Positions 53,011 to 63,033 of a stretch of DNA of 64,000 nucleotides are shown here, piece after piece. A program made the translations under genes and the position numbers. The notes under the pieces are model-generated. The model saw only the letters and a list, made by a program, of their open reading frames with translations. It was not told where the DNA came from and ran no database searches. Source of the stretch: Novosphingobium pokkalii (GTDB lineage Bacteria > Pseudomonadota > Alphaproteobacteria > Sphingomonadales > Sphingomonadaceae); NCBI RefSeq assembly GCF_014652855.1, contig NZ_BMZP01000009.1:124001-188000 (forward strand), written 5' to 3'. The number at the start of each line of letters is the position of its first letter. Within the stretch, counting starts at the first letter, position 1.

Positions 53011-55944
53011 ATGCTGTCGGCAAGCCGGCGCGCGATCCTGGCCGGCACGGCGGCATTGGCCACCGTGCTCGGTCGTTCCCCGATCGCCGCCGGTGCGCTT
53101 GCCGCCCCGGCGGCGGGGGTGCCTCCCCACTCCGGCCCTCCCCGCCGCCGGTTAGCGCTGGCAACCGACTGGCGCTTCCTGGCGGGAGACGTGCCCTTTG
53201 CCGCGCTCACCGATCATGAAGCCGCCTATGCCCACGCCAAGGCGGGCAATGCCAGCGGCGCCGCGGCCGAGGATTTCGACGACAGCGCCTGGGCCAGCGT
53301 CAGCCTGCCCCACGATTTCGCCCTGGCCCAGGCCCCCGATCCCCACGCCAACCCGGACCAGGCCTATCGCCCGCGCGGGCCGGGCTGGTATCGCCGCAGC
53401 TTCCGCCTCGATCCCGCCTGGCAGGGCGGCGCGCTCACCCTGGTGTTCGATGGCATCGCCACCAATGCCACGGTCTGGCTCAACGGCACGCTCGCCGCGC
53501 GCCATTTCGGCGGCTACACCGCGCTAGCGATAGACCTCGCCCCTTTCCCCCGTTTTGGCGAAGAACCCAACGTCCTGGCCGTGCAGGTGGACGCCAGCGA
53601 CAGCGAAGGCTGGTGGTACGAGGGCGCCGGGCTCTATCGCGGCGTATGGATAGAGCATCGCCCGCCGGTCCACATAGTGCGCCACGGCCTCGTCACCCGT
53701 CCCGTCCCGCTGGCGGGTGAAGCAGGCGCCTGGACCATACCGGTGACGCTCGACCTCGCCAACACCACCGCCAGCCCGGCCGACGTGACGGTGGAAGCGC
53801 GCCTGCTTGCGCCCGACGGCACGCCGCTCGCCGCCGCGCGCACCGCGCTCACCCTGCCCGCGCAGGATGGCGCCCTGGCCAGCCTCACGCTCGCGGTGCC
53901 CGCCCCGCGCCTGTGGTCGCCCGAAGATCCCGCGCTGCACCGCCTGGAAACGCGCGTGCTGGTCGCCGGCGTGGAAAGCGACCGCGAAGACTGCGCCATC
54001 GGCCTGCGCACCCTGCGCTTCACCGCCGATCGCGGCCTGCTGCTCAATGGCCAGCCCTATCCGCTCAAGGGCGTCTGCGCGCATCAGGATCATGCCGGCG
54101 TCGGCGTGGCCGTGCCCGCCAGCCTGTGGGACTATCGCCTGCGCCGGTTGAAAGCGATGGGCGCCAATGCGCTGCGCACCGCGCACCATGCCCCCGCGCC
54201 CGAACTGCTCGACGCCGCCGACCGCCTCGGCATGCTGGTTCTGGCGGAAAACCGCACGCTCTCGGCCGCGCCCGATGCGCTCGACGCGCTGGCCGAGCTG
54301 GTGCGCCTGGGCCGCAACCATGCCTGCGTCCTCGCCTGGTCCTTGTGCAACGAGGAATCGATCCAGGCCAGCGCCATCGGCGTTGCCCTGGTCCGGCGGA
54401 TGAAGGCCCTGGTCCGCCGCCTCGATCCCACGCGCGCCGTCACCGCGGCGCTCAATGGCGCGATGGAGGCGCAGCCCAACATTGCCGACGAACTGGACGT
54501 GGTCGGCTTCAACTATGGCCGCGCAGCGATAGACCCCTATCACGCTGCCCATCCCGATCGCCCCTTGCTGAGCAGCGAAGACACCTCCGCGCTGATGACT
54601 CGTGGTGCGCCCACCAGCGATGCCGCCGCCCACGTCATCGCCGATGACGACAGCATGGCCGTCGCCTGGGGCCAGACCCACGGCGCCGCCTGGGCCTTTC
54701 TCGCCCAGCGCCCCTGGCTCGCCGGTGGATTCCTGTGGACCGGCTTCGACTATCGCGGCGAAGCCACGCCGTTCGGATGGCCCAGCCAGTCGAGCTTCTT
54801 TGGCGCGATGGACTTGTGCGGCTTTGCCAAGAGCGCATTCCACATCCGCCGCGCCCTGTGGCTGGCCGAACCGGTGCTGACGATCTGGCCGCACTGGACC
54901 TTTCCCGGCCAAGAAGGCCAGCCGGTGTCGATCCTGGTCGCCAGCAACGCGCAAAGCGTCTCGCTGCATCTGGACGGGCAAGAAATCGCGCGTGCACCGG
55001 TCCACGAAGGCGCGGCGCGGCTGCGCCCGGTCTATGCCCCTGGCCGCCTCGTCGCGCGCGCCTGGCGCGATGGCGCGCTGGTGGCCGAAAGCGCCTGCGA
55101 AACCGCCGGCCCGGCGGTCGCCCTGCGCCTCTTGCCCGATCGCACGCGCATCACCGCCGATCGCGATGACGCCGTGCCGGTCACGGTCATGGCCGTCGAT
55201 GCCCAGGGCCGCGCCGTGCCGATCGCGCAGACCGGCTTTGCGCTCGCCATCACCGGCGGCCGCATCCTCGGCGTGGGCAACGGCGATCCCAACCTGGCCC
55301 TGTCCGAAGCGCCCGCCAGCGATGGCCGCAGCGCGGCTCTGGCGCTGTTCAACGGACTGGCCCAGGTGATCGTCTGTGGGGAAGGCGCCGCAGGCAACAC
55401 GCTCGAACTGGTCGCCCGCGCCGCCAACCTCGCGCCTGCGCACTGCGCCGTGCAGGTCGATCCGCCGCGCATCGCCACGCTGCCCGCGATTCCGCCCGCG
55501 CAAAGCCTCACCGAATGGCGCCAGGCCCCCGCCAGTGCGCAGCGCCCGGTGCCGGGGCAGAAGCTGGCAGAAGGCGACATGAATTCCTGGGCCTGGACCA
55601 AGCCGGGCGCCACCCAGCCATCCGATCCGGCTGCGCGCTGGGTGCTGCTGCACGTCTCGTTCACCCCGCGCCGCGCGGTGGCGACGGCGGGCGGCACGCT
55701 GCGCTTCGCCAGCCTCGCCGGCCGCGCCGAAATCTGGCTCGACGGCGCGCGCATCGCGGTCAAGGACGATCCCGCCCCCGGCCCGCTGCGCCTCCCCTTC
55801 CCGCCGGGCACCGGGGAGCGCCAGCTCGACGTGCTGTTCGACACCCTCGGCACCCTTTCGCAAACCGGCACCCGCTTCGGCATCGCCGGCACGGTCAGCC
55901 TCGCGCCGACGGTTTCCGCAAACGGTTCCCGCATCCGATCCTGA
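53011..55944 (+). CDS. Exported GH2 beta-galactosidase-like hydrolase
   Basis: A 977-residue glycoside hydrolase family 2 enzyme. A signal region (SRRAILAGTAALATVLG) is followed by the sugar-binding jelly roll (about 45-220: LPHDFALAQ, GWYRRSF, FDGIATNATVWLNG, YEGAGLYRGVWIE) and an Ig-like domain. The catalytic barrel has LKGVCAHQDHAGVG, acid/base Glu448 in SLCNEES and likely nucleophile Glu523 in SSEDTS. C-terminal beta domains follow, including a DUF4982-like segment. The usual Gly in the N-terminal side of the acid/base motif is Cys447-2 here (LCNE instead of LGNE). It is the last gene of the APC-PfkB-GH4-GH2 operon and would release beta-linked sugars in the periplasm. Confidence 0.92.
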   Translation: MLSASRRAILAGTAALATVLGRSPIAAGALAAPAAGVPPHSGPPRRRLALATDWRFLAGDVPFAALTDHEAAYAHAKAGNASGAAAEDFDDSAWASVSLPHDFALAQAPDPHANPDQAYRPRGPGWYRRSFRLDPAWQGGALTLVFDGIATNATVWLNGTLAARHFGGYTALAIDLAPFPRFGEEPNVLAVQVDASDSEGWWYEGAGLYRGVWIEHRPPVHIVRHGLVTRPVPLAGEAGAWTIPVTLDLANTTASPADVTVEARLLAPDGTPLAAARTALTLPAQDGALASLTLAVPAPRLWSPEDPALHRLETRVLVAGVESDREDCAIGLRTLRFTADRGLLLNGQPYPLKGVCAHQDHAGVGVAVPASLWDYRLRRLKAMGANALRTAHHAPAPELLDAADRLGMLVLAENRTLSAAPDALDALAELVRLGRNHACVLAWSLCNEESIQASAIGVALVRRMKALVRRLDPTRAVTAALNGAMEAQPNIADELDVVGFNYGRAAIDPYHAAHPDRPLLSSEDTSALMTRGAPTSDAAAHVIADDDSMAVAWGQTHGAAWAFLAQRPWLAGGFLWTGFDYRGEATPFGWPSQSSFFGAMDLCGFAKSAFHIRRALWLAEPVLTIWPHWTFPGQEGQPVSILVASNAQSVSLHLDGQEIARAPVHEGAARLRPVYAPGRLVARAWRDGALVAESACETAGPAVALRLLPDRTRITADRDDAVPVTVMAVDAQGRAVPIAQTGFALAITGGRILGVGNGDPNLALSEAPASDGRSAALALFNGLAQVIVCGEGAAGNTLELVARAANLAPAHCAVQVDPPRIATLPAIPPAQSLTEWRQAPASAQRPVPGQKLAEGDMNSWAWTKPGATQPSDPAARWVLLHVSFTPRRAVATAGGTLRFASLAGRAEIWLDGARIAVKDDPAPGPLRLPFPPGTGERQLDVLFDTLGTLSQTGTRFGIAGTVSLAPTVSANGSRIRS

Positions 55945-55985
55945 GGCCGGCTCATTGCTGCATTGCACCGCCAACCGGTAATCCC

Positions 55986-56001
55986 GGCGCGGCTTCGCGC
56001 C
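55986..56001 (+). terminator. Short hairpin after GH2 gene
   Basis: GGCGCG-gctt-CGCGCC, six perfect pairs, 41 bases after the GH2 stop and without a T-run. A weak candidate for the operon end. Confidence 0.3.
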
Positions 56002-56030
56002 TATGATGCCAGGCAGGAAGGAACCCCCTT

Positions 56031-56462
56031 ATGGAAATCACCCGCAAGCAAGACCTCGCCAGCGTGACGGGCCCGGCGGACTATTTCACCGGTTCGGTCA
56101 CGATCACCGGCCAATTCCAGCGCCCCGCGCCCTCGCGCGTCTCTGGCGCGATCGTCCATTTCGAACCCGGCGCCCGCACCCATTGGCACACGCACCCGGC
56201 CGGGCAGACGCTGATCGTGACCGAGGGCGTGGGCTGGACGCAGATCGACGGCGGGCCCAAGCTGGAATTCCATGCCGGCGACATCCTGTGGTGCCCGGCC
56301 GAGCATCGCCACTGGCACGGCGCCACCCTCGACCAGGGCATGACCCATATCGCCATCCAGGAAGCAGTGGATGGCAGCCCGGTGACCTGGATGGAACCGG
56401 TCGAGGACGCGGTCTACCTTGCCCCGCTGGGCCACATGGTGCAACCCGACACGGCGGATTGA
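56031..56462 (+). CDS. Small cupin-domain protein
   Basis: A 143-residue single-domain cupin. The metal site is visible as FEPGARTHWHTHPAGQTLIV (two His plus later residues) and GDILWCPAEHRHWHG, the two cupin motifs, at about residues 44-63 and 84-98. Related proteins include putative tetrahydropyrimidine- or quercetin-dioxygenase-like cupins; a substrate cannot be named. AAGGAA precedes the ATG. It stands alone between the GH2 operon and a convergent chemoreceptor gene. Confidence 0.88.
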   Translation: MEITRKQDLASVTGPADYFTGSVTITGQFQRPAPSRVSGAIVHFEPGARTHWHTHPAGQTLIVTEGVGWTQIDGGPKLEFHAGDILWCPAEHRHWHGATLDQGMTHIAIQEAVDGSPVTWMEPVEDAVYLAPLGHMVQPDTAD

Positions 56463-56477
56463 TCACCCCCTTGGCGC

Positions 56478-56503
56478 CCGGCGCGCCTCATGCGGCGCGC
56501 CGG
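56478..56503. terminator. Bidirectional hairpin between cupin and chemoreceptor genes
   Basis: CCGGCGCGCC pairs with GGCGCGCCGG across a 6-base loop. It includes the chemoreceptor stop codon and lies 15 bases past the cupin stop, so it can serve both convergent genes. No T-run. Confidence 0.55.
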
Positions 56504-58233
56504 TGGCCCAGGTCATAGCCGCCGCTGCCCGCGCCGCCTTCGATGCGGAAGCTGGCGAACGACTGGGCCAGCATATTGACTTCGCGCGCCAGCGATTCGG
56601 TCGCAGCGGTGGTTTCCTCCACCATCGCGGCGTTCTGCTGGGTCATTCCGTCCATCGATCCGATCGCCTGGTTGATCTTGCTCAGCCCCTCGGATTGCTG
56701 CGTCGCGGTTTCGGAAATGGCCGAAATCACCCCGCCCACGCTGCTCACCTTGGCGATGATCCGCTGGAGGGACTCGCCGGTGTCGTGCACCAGGTCAGAG
56801 CCCGACCGCACATGCTCGGTCACCGCGCCGACGCGGGCCTTGATTTCCTGCGCCGCCTCGGCGCTGCGCTGGGCCAGGGCGCGCACTTCCGATGCCACCA
56901 CGGCAAAGCCCTTGCCCGCCTCGCCCGCGCGCGCCGCTTCTACCCCGGCGTTGAGCGCCAGCAGGTTGGTCTGGAACGCGATCCCGTCGATCAGGGTGAT
57001 GATTTCGGCAATCTCGCGGCTCGCCTGGTCCACGTCGCTCATCGCCGCAATCGCGCGACCCACCACGTCGCCGCCGCGCGCCGCCTCGCTGCGCGCTTCG
57101 GCCATGGCTTGGTTGGCGTTGTTGGTCAGGTCGGCATATTCCATCACCTTGCGCGTGATGTCGGCCATGGCGCTGGCCGAAGCCTGCACGTTGGCGGCCT
57201 GCCGCTCGCTGCGGTTGGACAAGTCTATGGTCGCCTGCTTGATCTCGCTCGTCGTGCTGTTGATGCTGGCAATGCTGCCCTTGACCGTGCGCATCGCGGC
57301 GGCCAGGCGGCCCAGCGCCTGGTTGAAATGATCGGCCAGCGCCTGGAAATCGGCCGGCAGTCCGTCCAGCCGCACGGTCAGGTCGGCATCGGCCAGCGCG
57401 TGCAGCCCGTCGGCCAGGCAGGCCATGGCTCGCTCGCGGTCGGCCACGGCCGCCACGCGCATGCGTGCCGCGTCGCGGAACACTTCCACCGCCCGCGCCA
57501 TTTCACCCAGTTCGTCGTGGCGATCGGCGTCGGGAATGTCGATCTCGTTGTTGCCCTGCGCCAGTTGCTTCATCGTCTGGGTCAACAGCGTGATCGGCGC
57601 GGCAATCGCCCGGCTGAGCATGCGCGACAGGAAGAACGGCAGCCCGATCAGCAGCACGCCACCCAGCGCCAGCGTCGCCCAGGCCAGCGTGATCGCGTGG
57701 GCCTGGCTCGCGGTGTTGGCATCGATCGCCTCGCTCTGGATGTCACGCAGCTTGCGCAGCGGCAGCACCGCATCGGTCACCAGCACCGCCTTGCCCGCCG
57801 CGCGAACGGCGGCCTGGGCGCCCATCTGGTCGCCGGACTTGACCACGTCGATCATCTTGTCGCCCCAGTTCTTGCGCCACGCGAGCGTCGCCGCGCGCGA
57901 TTGCATCACCAGGTCGCGCTGCGCCGGGTCGGTCAGGGTGCGTTCCAGCTCGGCGCTGACCTTGTCGTAATCGTCGCGCCCTTCGTAATAGGACTTGAGA
58001 TACGAAGGGTCCGCCGTCACCAGATAGCCGCGCAACTGGCTGTTCTGCCGCAGCAGCGCGGTTTCCAGCGTCAGCGAGTCCGCATGCACGCCCCGGCTAT
58101 AGTCGCTGCGTTCGGCCGAAGCACTGATCTGCGCGATGTTGAGCCCGAAGATCACGCTCATCAACGCCGCCGTCAGCGCGACGGCCATCAGGGCGAAGAC
58201 CAGCTTGCGGGGAATGGGCAGGTTGCGTTCCAT
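56488..58233 (-). CDS. Methyl-accepting chemotaxis protein
   Basis: A 581-residue chemoreceptor. The N-terminal helix (about 8-31) and a second one (about 182-205) bracket a periplasmic four-helix sensor (CHASE3/4HB-like: [21 protein letters not shown]). A HAMP domain follows ([17 protein letters not shown]), then the methyl-accepting coiled coil with the hairpin tip [24 protein letters not shown] and [17 protein letters not shown]. It signals to CheA; no other che genes are in the window and no C-terminal CheR-binding pentapeptide is seen. The start ATG at 58233 has AAAGAG upstream; an ATG eight codons earlier is possible. Confidence 0.93.
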   Translation of the reverse strand: MERNLPIPRKLVFALMAVALTAALMSVIFGLNIAQISASAERSDYSRGVHADSLTLETALLRQNSQLRGYLVTADPSYLKSYYEGRDDYDKVSAELERTLTDPAQRDLVMQSRAATLAWRKNWGDKMIDVVKSGDQMGAQAAVRAAGKAVLVTDAVLPLRKLRDIQSEAIDANTASQAHAITLAWATLALGGVLLIGLPFFLSRMLSRAIAAPITLLTQTMKQLAQGNNEIDIPDADRHDELGEMARAVEVFRDAARMRVAAVADRERAMACLADGLHALADADLTVRLDGLPADFQALADHFNQALGRLAAAMRTVKGSIASINSTTSEIKQATIDLSNRSERQAANVQASASAMADITRKVMEYADLTNNANQAMAEARSEAARGGDVVGRAIAAMSDVDQASREIAEIITLIDGIAFQTNLLALNAGVEAARAGEAGKGFAVVASEVRALAQRSAEAAQEIKARVGAVTEHVRSGSDLVHDTGESLQRIIAKVSSVGGVISAISETATQQSEGLSKINQAIGSMDGMTQQNAAMVEETTAATESLAREVNMLAQSFASFRIEGGAGSGGYDLGHRRAA

Positions 58234-58275
58234 ATGCGCTCTTTCGGCCAGGGCCATGGGATGGGAAACGAGATG

Positions 58276-60804
58276 TCAGAATTCGAGCCGCAGCGACCCG
58301 GTCACGGTGCGGCCATTGAGCACTTGCGCATTGGCCACGCCGCTGGCCGGGATGCTCGCTGCGGCCAGGCTCACGATGCCCAGCTTGTCGAACACGTTGT
58401 AGGCGCTCAGCCCCAGTTCCACCCGCTTGAGCGGCCGCACGAACAGATAGGGGCTGACGATCACATAGCCGGGCTGCTTGAGGATATTGCTGTCCTGGGC
58501 ATAGCTGCTGGTCAGCCCGTTGAGCTGCGCGCCCACGTTGAACAGCGCGGTGGCATATTCGGGCCGCGCCTGGAACAGCAGCGAGGGCTGGTGGCGCGGG
58601 GTGTTGCCCACCAGCGTCGGATCAGTCAGGTCGCCGTCGATCCGCGCTTTCACATAGGTGGCACCCAGCGCCAGGTTGAAGGGCCCGCGATGCGCCGTCG
58701 CTTCCAGTTCCACGCCCTTGGCGCTGTAGTCGCGCACCACGCTGATCATGATCGGGCGGCCCGCGCCATCGGCGCCGATCTGGAAATCGCGCTCGGTAGT
58801 GGCGGCCCAGAACCCGGTGACATAGACCTCAAGCCCCGGCTTGCGCAGCTTGAACCCGCCTTCTGCCTGCTTCACCGGCGTTTTGGCGGCAGAGGAATCG
58901 ATCGGCCGACCGGCCGCCACGTCCATGCCGGGCGTGAACAGCACGCGCTCCCCCGCCGCGCGCCCGCCCCGGCTGTAGCGCGCAAAGAGCGAGGCATCGG
59001 GTGCCAGGCGATAGTTCACGCCCACTGAATAGGACAGATAGCGATAGGTATAGTCCACAATGCCCGGCTGGCTGAGCGGCAGCACCGCCACCTTGCTTTC
59101 CGCCGCGCTGATCGTGCCATCGCGGTTCATGTCATAGGCAGTCAGCCCGCTGCGCCCATTGCCCAGTTCGGCACCATAGGTGTTGCCCTTCACCTTGCCC
59201 GTATCCAAGCGCAGGCTGCCGCCCAGGGCAAAGCGGCCGAACTGGTAATTGGCCGAGCCATAGGGCGCCAGGACGCGGTACTGCATGTCGTAATAGCGGT
59301 GATAGGCCGCCGGATTGGGCAGCATCACGAAGCTGTAGCCCATGATGCCGCCATCGGTCATGCGCGTGCCATTGGCCGCGGTCACGTCGATATAGCTGCT
59401 GCCGGCCTTGCCCTCCACGGAAACCACCGAATTGTTAAGGTTGGTGAGCACCTGCACGCTCTGCTGCGAGGCATAGAGCCCCACCGTGGTGGTCAGCTTG
59501 CCGCTGCCCAGGTTCCACACCCGCGTGGCGCGCAGATCGTTGGCCACATGATCCAGCTTGTTGATCTTGCCATACAATTCGAGCTGCAAGAACAGCAGGC
59601 CCGATCCCCCGCTCAACGTCGCGGGGGACGATATCGACTGCCCCGCATTGGGCCCGGTGGCATAGCTGAAGGTGGCGCCAGGCCCACCCACGATAGTGCC
59701 CATCGCCGCCGCCGGCCCGAACACGAAGGGCAACTCCTGGTTGAACGAGCCGCTGTTCGACGCATAGCGGAAGCGGTCCGAAACGGTCCAGCCGCCGATG
59801 TCGAACTGCGTTTCCACGCCAAAGGCGCGCGAAACGCCGTGGATACCGCGCCGCTGGTCGATGGCCATGGGATTGTTGTTCTCGTCCATGGTCAGGTTGG
59901 TGCTGGTATACTTGCTGTTCAGCGTATCGCGGCGCACGTCGGTGCCCGGCAGGCTGGCAATCGTCGGCTTGTCGTTGCTGCCGCTCAGCAGCACGGGATA
60001 TTCGGCATTGGGCGGCTGGCGATCGTCCAGATATTTGCCGTAGAACCGCACATAGCCGCCGCCGACAAAATCGTGCGTCACGTTGAACTTCACCTGTCCG
60101 CCGGAAAAGCCGTTGTAGCCCAGGTGGCGCGGGCCTTCACCGATCCGGTAAAAACCGCCGATGTGAAAACGCCAGCCATGGCCGATCGGCGCGCCATAGG
60201 AAAAGTCGGCGCGGTTGAGGTCATAGCCCAGCCCGCCGGAATAGCGCACCGCGCCACCGGCTTCCTCGCCGGTCTTGGAAATCAGGTTGATCACCCCGCC
60301 CGGCGAATTCGAGGCAAAGGTGGAGGCCGATCCGCCGCGAATGGCCTGCACTTGCGACAGGCTCAGGTCCGCACGCACGAACGTGTCCATGGCGCCGAAG
60401 TGGATATCGCCGAATTCCAGCACGGGCAGCCCGTCTTCCTGGATCAGCAGATACTTGGAGCCATCGCCCGACAGCGGCAGGCCGCGTACGGTCATGGAGG
60501 AAAAGCCGTCGCTGCCGGTGCTTTCCACGCGAATGCCAGGCATGTTGCCGATGATTCCGGCCAGATTGCTCACGCCCAGGCGCGGCAGGTCCGTCTCGTC
60601 GAGAGAAGTCGCGGAAATCGCCGAGTCCAGCAGGTCGCGGCCCTTGGCCACCCCAGTGCTGAAAGTCTTGGCAGCGGGCGCCGGCGACGCGGTCGGCGTG
60701 CCGTCTGGCGCGCGTTCGGCCGGCGCATCGGGCGCCTCTGCGGCCAGGGCCTGGGCACAGAACGCGGGAAAGATGCAAGCCAGCAAGACAAAGCGGAGCG
60801 CCAT
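58276..60804 (-). CDS. TonB-dependent receptor
   Basis: An 842-residue outer-membrane receptor: signal peptide to about residue 22 (ALAAE), plug with FSSMTVRGLPLSGDGSKYLL and VQAIRGGSASTFASNSPGG, and barrel ending TGSLRLEF. The plug resembles a CirA/FhuA-like group and differs from the other five receptors. Its ATG at 60804 has GGGAG ten bases upstream; a TTG two codons earlier is a weaker start. The chemoreceptor gene follows 42 bases downstream, possibly linking uptake with taxis. The ligand is unknown. Upstream lies an inverted repeat with a repeated tgcggat. Confidence 0.92.
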   Translation of the reverse strand: MALRFVLLACIFPAFCAQALAAEAPDAPAERAPDGTPTASPAPAAKTFSTGVAKGRDLLDSAISATSLDETDLPRLGVSNLAGIIGNMPGIRVESTGSDGFSSMTVRGLPLSGDGSKYLLIQEDGLPVLEFGDIHFGAMDTFVRADLSLSQVQAIRGGSASTFASNSPGGVINLISKTGEEAGGAVRYSGGLGYDLNRADFSYGAPIGHGWRFHIGGFYRIGEGPRHLGYNGFSGGQVKFNVTHDFVGGGYVRFYGKYLDDRQPPNAEYPVLLSGSNDKPTIASLPGTDVRRDTLNSKYTSTNLTMDENNNPMAIDQRRGIHGVSRAFGVETQFDIGGWTVSDRFRYASNSGSFNQELPFVFGPAAAMGTIVGGPGATFSYATGPNAGQSISSPATLSGGSGLLFLQLELYGKINKLDHVANDLRATRVWNLGSGKLTTTVGLYASQQSVQVLTNLNNSVVSVEGKAGSSYIDVTAANGTRMTDGGIMGYSFVMLPNPAAYHRYYDMQYRVLAPYGSANYQFGRFALGGSLRLDTGKVKGNTYGAELGNGRSGLTAYDMNRDGTISAAESKVAVLPLSQPGIVDYTYRYLSYSVGVNYRLAPDASLFARYSRGGRAAGERVLFTPGMDVAAGRPIDSSAAKTPVKQAEGGFKLRKPGLEVYVTGFWAATTERDFQIGADGAGRPIMISVVRDYSAKGVELEATAHRGPFNLALGATYVKARIDGDLTDPTLVGNTPRHQPSLLFQARPEYATALFNVGAQLNGLTSSYAQDSNILKQPGYVIVSPYLFVRPLKRVELGLSAYNVFDKLGIVSLAAASIPASGVANAQVLNGRTVTGSLRLEF

Positions 60805-60863
60805 TTTCAAACTTCTCCCGAAACCAAGGGTTATCGGCGGGATTAGGAAGAAAGCGCGAAATT

Positions 60864-60896
60864 ATCCGTTGTGCGGATATAGGCAGATTTGCGGAT
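60864..60896. promoter_or_regulatory. Dyad and direct repeat upstream of receptor gene
   Basis: ATCCG-N5-CGGAT (60864-60878), then a second tgcggat at 60890-60896, 18 bases after the first. The AT-rich setting 60-90 bases before the receptor start suits an operator. No regulator gene is adjacent. Confidence 0.4.
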
Positions 60897-60963
60897 GATT
60901 AACGCAAGGATTGAAACCGGGCCGCGCAGCTACGCATCATTACGTATCGCCCTGGCGAAATGG

Positions 60964-62136
60964 TCAGTCCAGCCACTCGATCCATTCGCCATAGGGATGG
61001 CAGCGGGCCAAGACCCGCGTCTGCCCCCGGCACGTGTCGCGCCCACACCAGTGCGTTGCCTGAAGCGTCACCGCCCGGCGATCGGCGGTCCATTCCAGCG
61101 CGATCCACGCCAGCGGCCGCTCGGGCGTGGCCGCCGCTCCGGCGCGGATGATCGCAGCGGTGATCTCGCCACGCTCGCCGGCCGAAAGATATTGCATGAC
61201 CATCGAATGCACGATCACCCGGCGGCTGCCTGCCTCCTGCGGCGCGCTCAGCCGCTGTTCCAGCCAGGGTGCGGCACTGGCGCGCGCCACGCTGGGCGGA
61301 TGGCGCCGGGCGATCGCCAGCGCAGCCGTCAGGCGTGCCAGCCGCTCCGGCCGGTCGGGCCAGACATAGGCCTGCATCCGCCGGGCGCTGGCCGGATCGC
61401 GCGGATCGATCGGCGCCAGGTCCACGCCCTGCGCCCGCGCGATATGCAGTGCGCCCTTGGGCGGCGATGGCCCGCGCCATTCCGGCGCCAGGCGCAGCGG
61501 CGATTGCGGCGGCCCGCATTGCGTGGTGCCCAAGGCAAAGCGATAGCGTCCCAGGTTCAGGTTCAGCCCCGCACTCGCCCCCAGCTCCAGCAGGTCCACC
61601 GGCATTGGTGCCTGTGCGTCCAGCGCCAGCAGCGCCGCAGCAAAAGCCGCCGAACGTGCCACTTCGTTGGTCTGGGTGGGGTGCGCCATCCACGCCAGGA
61701 CAAAGCCCTGGTGCAGCGCCAGCGCCTCGGCCACCGCCGCATCGAAATCGCCCTCGCCGGCAGCAAACAGCGCCGCCAGGCGCGCCGGCTCGCCCGCCAG
61801 CGCCAGGGCATGCAGCGCCGAAGCCAGGCGGAACGCCACCGCGTCCGCGCCATATTCGCCCGGCCAGTTGTCGAACATCAGCGCCAGTTCGGGCGCCCGG
61901 TCCATTTGCCGCCAGGCCGCCTGCACCAGATTGGCCACGAACGGCGACCCCAGCGCGGCAATGCGCGCGGCATGTGCGCACAACGCATCGCGCCGCCGCC
62001 CCGCGCCGGCCTGCCCGGGGCTGTCATCCGGCGCTGCCCCTGCCGACGTGCTCGACGCCAGCCGATCCGCCCCCTGTGCGCTCTGCCATTCCACGCACGG
62101 GATATGGAAGATCGGCCCCTGACAGCCTCCCACCAC
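60964..62136 (-). CDS. DUF2332-family protein
   Basis: A protein of up to 390 residues belonging to DUF2332, recognised by VDLLELGASAGLNLNLGRY, RMQAYVWPDRPERLARL and VIVHSMVMQYLS. The ELGASAGLN stretch looks like the SAM-binding glycine loop of a Rossmann methyltransferase, but no activity is established. No signal or membrane segments. The start is uncertain: GTG 62136 gives the longest product, while the conserved part begins further in and another GTG near 62094 is possible. It stands alone between the receptor and copB; function unknown. Confidence 0.75.
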   Translation of the reverse strand: MVGGCQGPIFHIPCVEWQSAQGADRLASSTSAGAAPDDSPGQAGAGRRRDALCAHAARIAALGSPFVANLVQAAWRQMDRAPELALMFDNWPGEYGADAVAFRLASALHALALAGEPARLAALFAAGEGDFDAAVAEALALHQGFVLAWMAHPTQTNEVARSAAFAAALLALDAQAPMPVDLLELGASAGLNLNLGRYRFALGTTQCGPPQSPLRLAPEWRGPSPPKGALHIARAQGVDLAPIDPRDPASARRMQAYVWPDRPERLARLTAALAIARRHPPSVARASAAPWLEQRLSAPQEAGSRRVIVHSMVMQYLSAGERGEITAAIIRAGAAATPERPLAWIALEWTADRRAVTLQATHWCGRDTCRGQTRVLARCHPYGEWIEWLD

Positions 62137-62214
62137 GCCACCCGTAAAGCTGCGTAGCCTATGTCACCGCGCTCCTGTTCAAACCTCCGTTCGCCCTGGG
62201 CCCGCCCTGAAGGC

Positions 62215-63033
62215 TCACCACCACAGCCGCACCCCCGCGAGCACACGCAAGGCACTGGCCGGTTCACCCCCGCTTCGTGCCGCCCGCGCGCTGCCGCCCA
62301 GGCGGCGTTCCCACGCCACGCCGAGATAGGGCACAAAGGTCCGGCGGATCTCGTAGCGCAGCCGCAAGCCGGTCTCGACGCGGTTGATCCCAGCGCCTTC
62401 GCTGCGGCCGGAATCGGCGGAAGGCATCGCCTGCGCCGCCCACTCCAGTTCGGCACGCGGCTGCACCACCAGGCGCTGGGTCACGCGCTGGTCATAGCTC
62501 GCTTCGGCCCGTCCGCTCAGTTCTCCCCGCGTCGAAAGGAAAACCGAGGCTTCCACATCGAACCAATAGGGCGCCAGCCCCTCGATCGTCAGCGCGGCGT
62601 GGGTGCGATGGTTGCCCGCCGCCAGGTCTTGCCGCACGCCCGCGCGCAGGTTGAACCAGGGATCGAGCGCGTGGAGCCATCCCGCCTGCACTTCGGCGCG
62701 GTCGATCCGCCCGGCAAAGGCCCCTTCCCCGCGCGTTTCCAGCGCCAGGCGATCGCTGTCCCCGCCCCACCAGCCTTTCGCTTCCCAGGCATAGTCGCCA
62801 CCGCCGCGCGCCTCGAACTGGTCGATCATCACCTGGCTCACCGCCATGCCGCCGTTCTCGTGGCGCAGCGCCGCCCGCGCGCGCCCCATCGCGGCGGCAT
62901 CGAACAGGGCATCGGCGGCATGCTCCTGCGGCGGCGGTGGGGGAGGAGACTGCGCCGGGACGTCCTGTGCCCGGGCCGTTCCCACCGCCAACACGGCGAC
63001 CAGCAGGGCCATGGCCGCATGCCGCCCGCTCAC
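62215..63033 (-). CDS. copB: Copper resistance outer-membrane protein CopB
   Basis: A 272-residue beta-barrel outer-membrane protein of the CopB family. A signal peptide (to about residue 22, ARAQ) precedes a short Pro-rich linker and the barrel (VMIDQFEARGGGDYAWEAKGWWGGD, LVVQPRAELEWAAQA, VPYLGVAWERRLGG) ending VRLWW. CopB helps keep copper out of or sequestered from the periplasm with CopA. The GTG start overlaps the copA stop by four bases (GTGA). The Met/His-rich leader of some CopB proteins is replaced by a poly-Pro stretch here. Confidence 0.93.
   Translation of the reverse strand: MSGRHAAMALLVAVLAVGTARAQDVPAQSPPPPPPQEHAADALFDAAAMGRARAALRHENGGMAVSQVMIDQFEARGGGDYAWEAKGWWGGDSDRLALETRGEGAFAGRIDRAEVQAGWLHALDPWFNLRAGVRQDLAAGNHRTHAALTIEGLAPYWFDVEASVFLSTRGELSGRAEASYDQRVTQRLVVQPRAELEWAAQAMPSADSGRSEGAGINRVETGLRLRYEIRRTFVPYLGVAWERRLGGSARAARSGGEPASALRVLAGVRLWW

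Noticed and set aside
53524..55974. Minus-strand open frame of about 800 codons opposite GH2
   Set aside because: Same shadow composition, and the GH2 catalytic motifs are on the plus strand. Similar antisense frames opposite GH92, the 31.3 kb and 45.3 kb receptors and the aspartic-protease gene were rejected for the same reason.
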